Positions 61,014 through 64,000 of a stretch of DNA of 64,000 bases are shown one piece after another (position 1 is the stretch's first letter; each line of letters begins with the position of its first letter). Position numbers and translations under genes: made by a program. The DNA is from Herbiconiux flava (GTDB taxonomy: Bacteria; Actinomycetota; Actinomycetes; Actinomycetales; Microbacteriaceae). The stretch spans positions 2,232,001 through 2,296,000 of the forward strand of contig NZ_JACCBM010000001.1 in the NCBI RefSeq assembly GCF_013409865.1, written 5' to 3'. Below the pieces are notes generated by a model. The model did not search any database. It saw only the letters and a program-made list of their open reading frames with translations, and was not told the origin of the DNA.

Positions 61014-61987
61014 ACGCCGCCGTGCTCGAGGGCCGCGACCTGCCCGAGGGGTGGACACCGCGCATCCTCGACGCGCACCACCACTTCTGGGATCTCGAGG
61101 GCGACGGCAGCTGGCCCTGGATCCAGGACGAGTACAACCCCGACTTCTTCCTCGGCGACTACAACGCCATGCGGCGCACGTTCCTGCACGAGCAGTACCT
61201 CGAGGCCACGCGGGGCTGGGACGTGATCGGCACGGTGCACTGCGAGGCCGAGCGAAGTCGCGACGAGGAGGTGGCCGAAGACGACTTCCTCGAAGGCTTG
61301 CACGGCGTCGACCGCCGCTTCCCCGCCGCCGCCGTGGCGCACGCCTCGTTCCTCCGGGACGACCTCGACGAGGTGCTCGCCGCCCACGCGGAGCGCCCGC
61401 TGGTGCGGGGCATCCGCTCGAAGCCCGTCATCGCCCGCTCCGCTTCCGAATCGGTGGTCGGGCAGTCCGGAACCCTGCAGGATCCACGGTGGATCGCCGG
61501 ACTCCACCGTCTGGCCGACCACGGCTTCTCCTGGGACCTGCGGGTGCCCTTCTACCACCTCGCCGAGGCAGCCGACCTGGTCGCCGAACTGGATGGCATC
61601 CCCGTCGTCGTGAACCACTGCGGGCTGCCGCTGGATCGCAGCGACGAAGGCTTGGCCATCTGGCGCAACGGAATGCATCGGCTCGCCGCCCTGCCCGGCA
61701 CCACGGTCAAGGTCTCCGAACTGGGCCTGTACCCGAACGTCTGGAACCCGGAGTCGAACGTCTCGGTCGTGCGCGAGACGCTGCAGATCTTCGGCCACGA
61801 CCGTGCGATGTTCGCCTCGAACCTGCCGGTCGCGACGCTCACCGCGGCCACCTTCGACGACGTCATGGACGTGGTGCTCCGCGGAGCGGCTGGTTCCACC
61901 GACGCCCAGCTCGACGCCCTCTTCCACACCACCGCGGCGCGCGTCTACCGCGTCGACCTCACCCCCCTCCTCACCACAGAAAGCTGA
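61010..61987 (+). CDS. Amidohydrolase family TIM-barrel hydrolase (putative lactonase)
   Basis: GTG start; 325 aa. The metal motif HxH appears as LDAHHHFWDLEGDGSW near residue 22, and WDLRVPFYHLAEAADLVAEL, VVNHCGLPLDRS and ASNLPV (Asp of the usual SDxP replaced by Asn) follow. This is the amidohydrolase_2/COG3618 family, which includes L-fuconolactonase, galactarolactone isomerase and 2-pyrone-4,6-dicarboxylate hydrolase. In a sugar-acid cluster a lactonase opening the substrate ring is the likeliest role. It couples to the oxidoreductase and is three bases from the transporter gene. Confidence 0.78.
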   Translation: MNAAVLEGRDLPEGWTPRILDAHHHFWDLEGDGSWPWIQDEYNPDFFLGDYNAMRRTFLHEQYLEATRGWDVIGTVHCEAERSRDEEVAEDDFLEGLHGVDRRFPAAAVAHASFLRDDLDEVLAAHAERPLVRGIRSKPVIARSASESVVGQSGTLQDPRWIAGLHRLADHGFSWDLRVPFYHLAEAADLVAELDGIPVVVNHCGLPLDRSDEGLAIWRNGMHRLAALPGTTVKVSELGLYPNVWNPESNVSVVRETLQIFGHDRAMFASNLPVATLTAATFDDVMDVVLRGAAGSTDAQLDALFHTTAARVYRVDLTPLLTTES

Positions 61988-61990
61988 CCC

Positions 61991-63322
61991 ATGACCACCG
62001 TCAACGACGACAAGCTCTTCCGGAAGGTGATGCTCCGCGTCCTTCCCCTCGCCATGCTCGGCTTCTTCCTCTCCTACCTCGACCGGGTCAACATCGGCTA
62101 CGCGCAGGAGACGATGAGTGCCGACCTCGGGTTCTCCTACGCCGTGTACGGTCTCGGCGCCGGACTCTTCTTCGTGGGCTACTTCATTTTCGAGATCCCC
62201 TCGAACCTCATTCTCGCCAAGGTCGGAGCCCGGAAGTGGATCGCCCGCATCATGATCTCGTGGGGCATCATCTCGGGCCTGATGTTCTTCGTGAACAGCG
62301 AGTGGATGTTCTACGCGCTCCGGTTCATCCTCGGTGTCGCGGAGGCCGGGTTCATCCCGGGAATCCTCTTCTACATGGCGTCGTGGTTCCCGCCGAGCCG
62401 CCGCGGGCGCGCCTGGGGCATCTTCTACATCGCACTTGCGTCGTCGGGACTGATCGGCGGACCGGTGTCGGGCGTCATCCTCGCCGGGATGGACGGCGTG
62501 GCCGGTCACGCGGGCTGGCAGTGGCTGTTCTTCATCGAGGCCATCCCCACCGTCGTGCTCGGTGTCGTCATCCTGTTCGCACTCCAGGAGGACTTCCGCA
62601 CGGTGAAGTGGCTGAACGGAGCCGAGAAGGACCGGCTCGGCGCGCTGCTGGCCGCCGAGGCGCCGAGCGGAGGGCATACGCCGCTCCGCGAGGTGTTCAA
62701 GAGCAAGCTCATCTGGATGCTCACGGCGGTCTACTTCTCCTACAACTTCGCGCTCTACGGCATCAGCTTCTGGCTGCCGAACCTGGTCGGTGAACTCGGC
62801 TTCGCCGGGCCCATCGCGATCGGCTTCATCTCGGCCATACCGAGTCTCGCGGCCATCGTCTCCATGGTGACGTTCGGGTTCCTCTCCGACCGCGTCGGCG
62901 AACGCAAGAAGTTCATCGCGGCGGCCTTCGTGCTGTCGGCGCTCGGATTCGCCCTCTGCATCGTCGCCGGCACCGACAACCCGATCCTCGGTGTGATCGG
63001 CCTGAGCCTGGCCAACGCGGGTGCTCTGTCGATCCCGGCGATCTTCTGGAGCTTCCAGACCTCGATGCTCGCCGGCACCGCCCTGGCCGGTGGCATCGCG
63101 CTGATCAACTCGACCGGCAACCTCGCCGGCTTCGCGGCGCCCTACCTGATCGGGGCCGTCAAGGACTCGCTCGGGTCGGCCACGGTCGCCCTGTACGTCA
63201 CGGGAGCGATCATGCTCGTGGGTGCGGTGCTCGTGCTCACGATCAAGCGGAGCGGCCGCGTACCCCGCGAGGGCGATGCTCCGGCCGAGATGCGGAAGGT
63301 CGCCGAGCAGAACTCGATCTGA
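61991..63322 (+). CDS. MFS transporter, anion:cation symporter type
   Basis: 443 aa with 12 predicted transmembrane helices. MLGFFLSYLDRVNIGYAQET is the first-helix signature of the anion:cation symporter (ACS) subfamily, and FIFEIPSNLILAKVGARKWI the helix 2-3 loop. FLSDRVGERKKFIAAAF is the second MFS loop. Members carry tartrate, galactonate, hexuronates or phthalate. It probably imports the sugar acid or lactone degraded by the cluster. It follows the amidohydrolase by three bases in the same operon. Confidence 0.9.
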   Translation: MTTVNDDKLFRKVMLRVLPLAMLGFFLSYLDRVNIGYAQETMSADLGFSYAVYGLGAGLFFVGYFIFEIPSNLILAKVGARKWIARIMISWGIISGLMFFVNSEWMFYALRFILGVAEAGFIPGILFYMASWFPPSRRGRAWGIFYIALASSGLIGGPVSGVILAGMDGVAGHAGWQWLFFIEAIPTVVLGVVILFALQEDFRTVKWLNGAEKDRLGALLAAEAPSGGHTPLREVFKSKLIWMLTAVYFSYNFALYGISFWLPNLVGELGFAGPIAIGFISAIPSLAAIVSMVTFGFLSDRVGERKKFIAAAFVLSALGFALCIVAGTDNPILGVIGLSLANAGALSIPAIFWSFQTSMLAGTALAGGIALINSTGNLAGFAAPYLIGAVKDSLGSATVALYVTGAIMLVGAVLVLTIKRSGRVPREGDAPAEMRKVAEQNSI

Positions 63323-63433
63323 GCGCCGGCGAACGGCGACTGACGGTCTGCTGGGAGGTCGGGCCGGGGCCTGCCGGAGGGTGTCGGTGAGGCATATCGT
63401 TGAGTATCGTTCGCGATCACAACGGAGGTCATC

Positions 63434-63988
63434 ATGAGCAACTCGTTTCCCACCGGCGGTTTCGGCGCCGGCATGAACGCCGACAGCATCTGGCAGGCCA
63501 TGGAGCAGTTCCGCGCCCGCTTCGAGAAGAAGACCGGCACCCGTGTCGGCAAGGGCGACGTGCGCGCCGCCGTGCTGGCCCTGCTGGCCGAGCAGCCGAT
63601 GCACGGCTACCAGATCATCCACGAGATCGAGGAGCGCTCGGGCGGCAGCTGGAAGCCCAGCGCCGGCTCGGTCTACCCGACCCTGCAGCTGCTCGCCGAC
63701 GAGGGTCTCGTCAGCGCCGAGGAGTCCAACGGACGCAAGACCTACGCGCTCACCGAGGCCGGCCACGTCGTAGCCGCCAACGAGGGCGTGAAGTCGACCT
63801 TCAGCGGTGACGACGAGTCGCCCGGCGAGAGCAAGCGCGACCACGGCGCCCTGCCCAAGGCCGGCTTCGAGCTGGCCCAGGCCGCCGCGCAGGTGGGCCG
63901 CACCGGCACGCCGGCTCAGGTCGAGCAGGCCGTCAAAGAGCTCGAGGACGCGCGCCGCCGGCTGTACGCGATCCTCGCCCAGGACTGA
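63434..63988 (+). CDS. PadR-family transcriptional regulator
   Basis: 184 aa after a GGAGG ribosome binding site. The winged helix domain is DVRAAVLALLAEQPMHGYQI, then IEERSGGSWKPSAGSVYPTL and LVSAEESNGRKTYALTEAGH, all PadR signatures. The C-terminal 70 residues are helical (QAAAQVGRTGTPAQVEQAVK) as in Vir-like or subfamily-1 PadR proteins. Upstream lies a direct repeat TATCGTT separated by three bases (around 63397-63413), which may be part of its operator. No target gene is visible before the window ends. Confidence 0.9.
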   Translation: MSNSFPTGGFGAGMNADSIWQAMEQFRARFEKKTGTRVGKGDVRAAVLALLAEQPMHGYQIIHEIEERSGGSWKPSAGSVYPTLQLLADEGLVSAEESNGRKTYALTEAGHVVAANEGVKSTFSGDDESPGESKRDHGALPKAGFELAQAAAQVGRTGTPAQVEQAVKELEDARRRLYAILAQD

Positions 63989-64000
63989 CCCGGGTGAGCA

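Noticed and set aside
60890..63844. A nearly 1000-codon open frame antisense to the oxidoreductase, hydrolase and MFS genes
   Set aside because: Its composition (Glu/Arg/Gly/His/Val-rich without hydrophobic cores) is a codon-bias shadow, and the plus-strand genes have clear family motifs.
1..64000. Search for CRISPR arrays, tRNA or rRNA genes, integrase genes and att-site repeats
   Set aside because: No array of spaced repeats, no tRNA cloverleaf ends and no intact integrase were recognised by eye; the island edges could not be defined by direct repeats.

Overview
The window is high-GC DNA with dense genes, 4-nt start/stop overlaps, many GTG starts and short Shine-Dalgarno sites. Gene content points to an actinobacterium, most likely Microbacteriaceae: a DUF4011/MTES_1575-type helicase-nuclease, an ECF41 sigma factor, a class I fructose-bisphosphate aldolase and several AsnC, DeoR, AraC and PadR regulators. 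The family assignment is an inference from protein content. No rRNA, tRNA or CRISPR array was seen.

Layout. (1) 1-4.3 kb: the 3' part of a short-chain dehydrogenase, a SHOCT protein, a lipoprotein, a gene-free stretch with a long inverted repeat, a DUF6414-like protein and a small membrane protein. (2) 4.3-7.6 kb: a decay zone with a nonsense-riddled secreted-protein pseudogene, a frameshifted IS481-family element and a DUF2075 helicase remnant. A small divergent unit follows: a ribbon-helix-helix repressor facing a 40-aa peptide and a Cys-rich protein. (3) 7.6-20 kb: a complete type 1 BREX operon, brxA-brxB-brxC-pglX-pglZ-brxL, almost entirely translationally coupled. (4) 20-23.8 kb: on the opposite strand, an SMEK-domain protein, a fragment of a DUF4011-type helicase, an Mrr-family nuclease with an apparent PUA/EVE-like reader domain, and another frameshifted gene. 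(5) 23.9-26.5 kb: HxlR regulator, DoxX protein, small membrane and secreted proteins. (6) 26.5-33.6 kb: an intact 2034-aa helicase-nuclease resembling the Hhe defence protein, and a Fic/VbhA toxin-antitoxin pair. (7) 33.7-48.9 kb: chromosomal genes including LtrA, an SDR/AraC pair, an ECF sigma/PQQ-propeller pair and an ECF41 (SigJ) unit with a recognisable promoter. A kinase-like protein and a DUF4407 membrane protein share a near-identical promoter and are separated by a nucleotidyltransferase/HTH toxin-antitoxin-like pair. Aldolase fda closes the region.

(8) 48.9-56.4 kb: two AsnC regulators and a minus-strand operon. It encodes a polyamine-type ABC transporter (potB-potC-potD-potA order), a nitrilase-family amidase, an RraA-like aldolase and a BKACE-type beta-keto acid cleavage enzyme, which together look like an import-and-degrade cassette for an unidentified nitrogenous compound. 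(9) 56.6-63.3 kb: a divergent sugar-acid cassette with a DeoR regulator, OtnC-like decarboxylase and OtnK-like kinase on one side, and a SAF-domain oxidoreductase, an amidohydrolase and an MFS carboxylate transporter on the other. A PadR regulator ends the window.

The 2.7-33.6 kb part reads as an accessory defence region: BREX, Mrr, SMEK, an Hhe-like protein and Fic/VbhA, bordered by insertion-sequence and pseudogene debris. The remainder looks like ordinary chromosomal and catabolic DNA.
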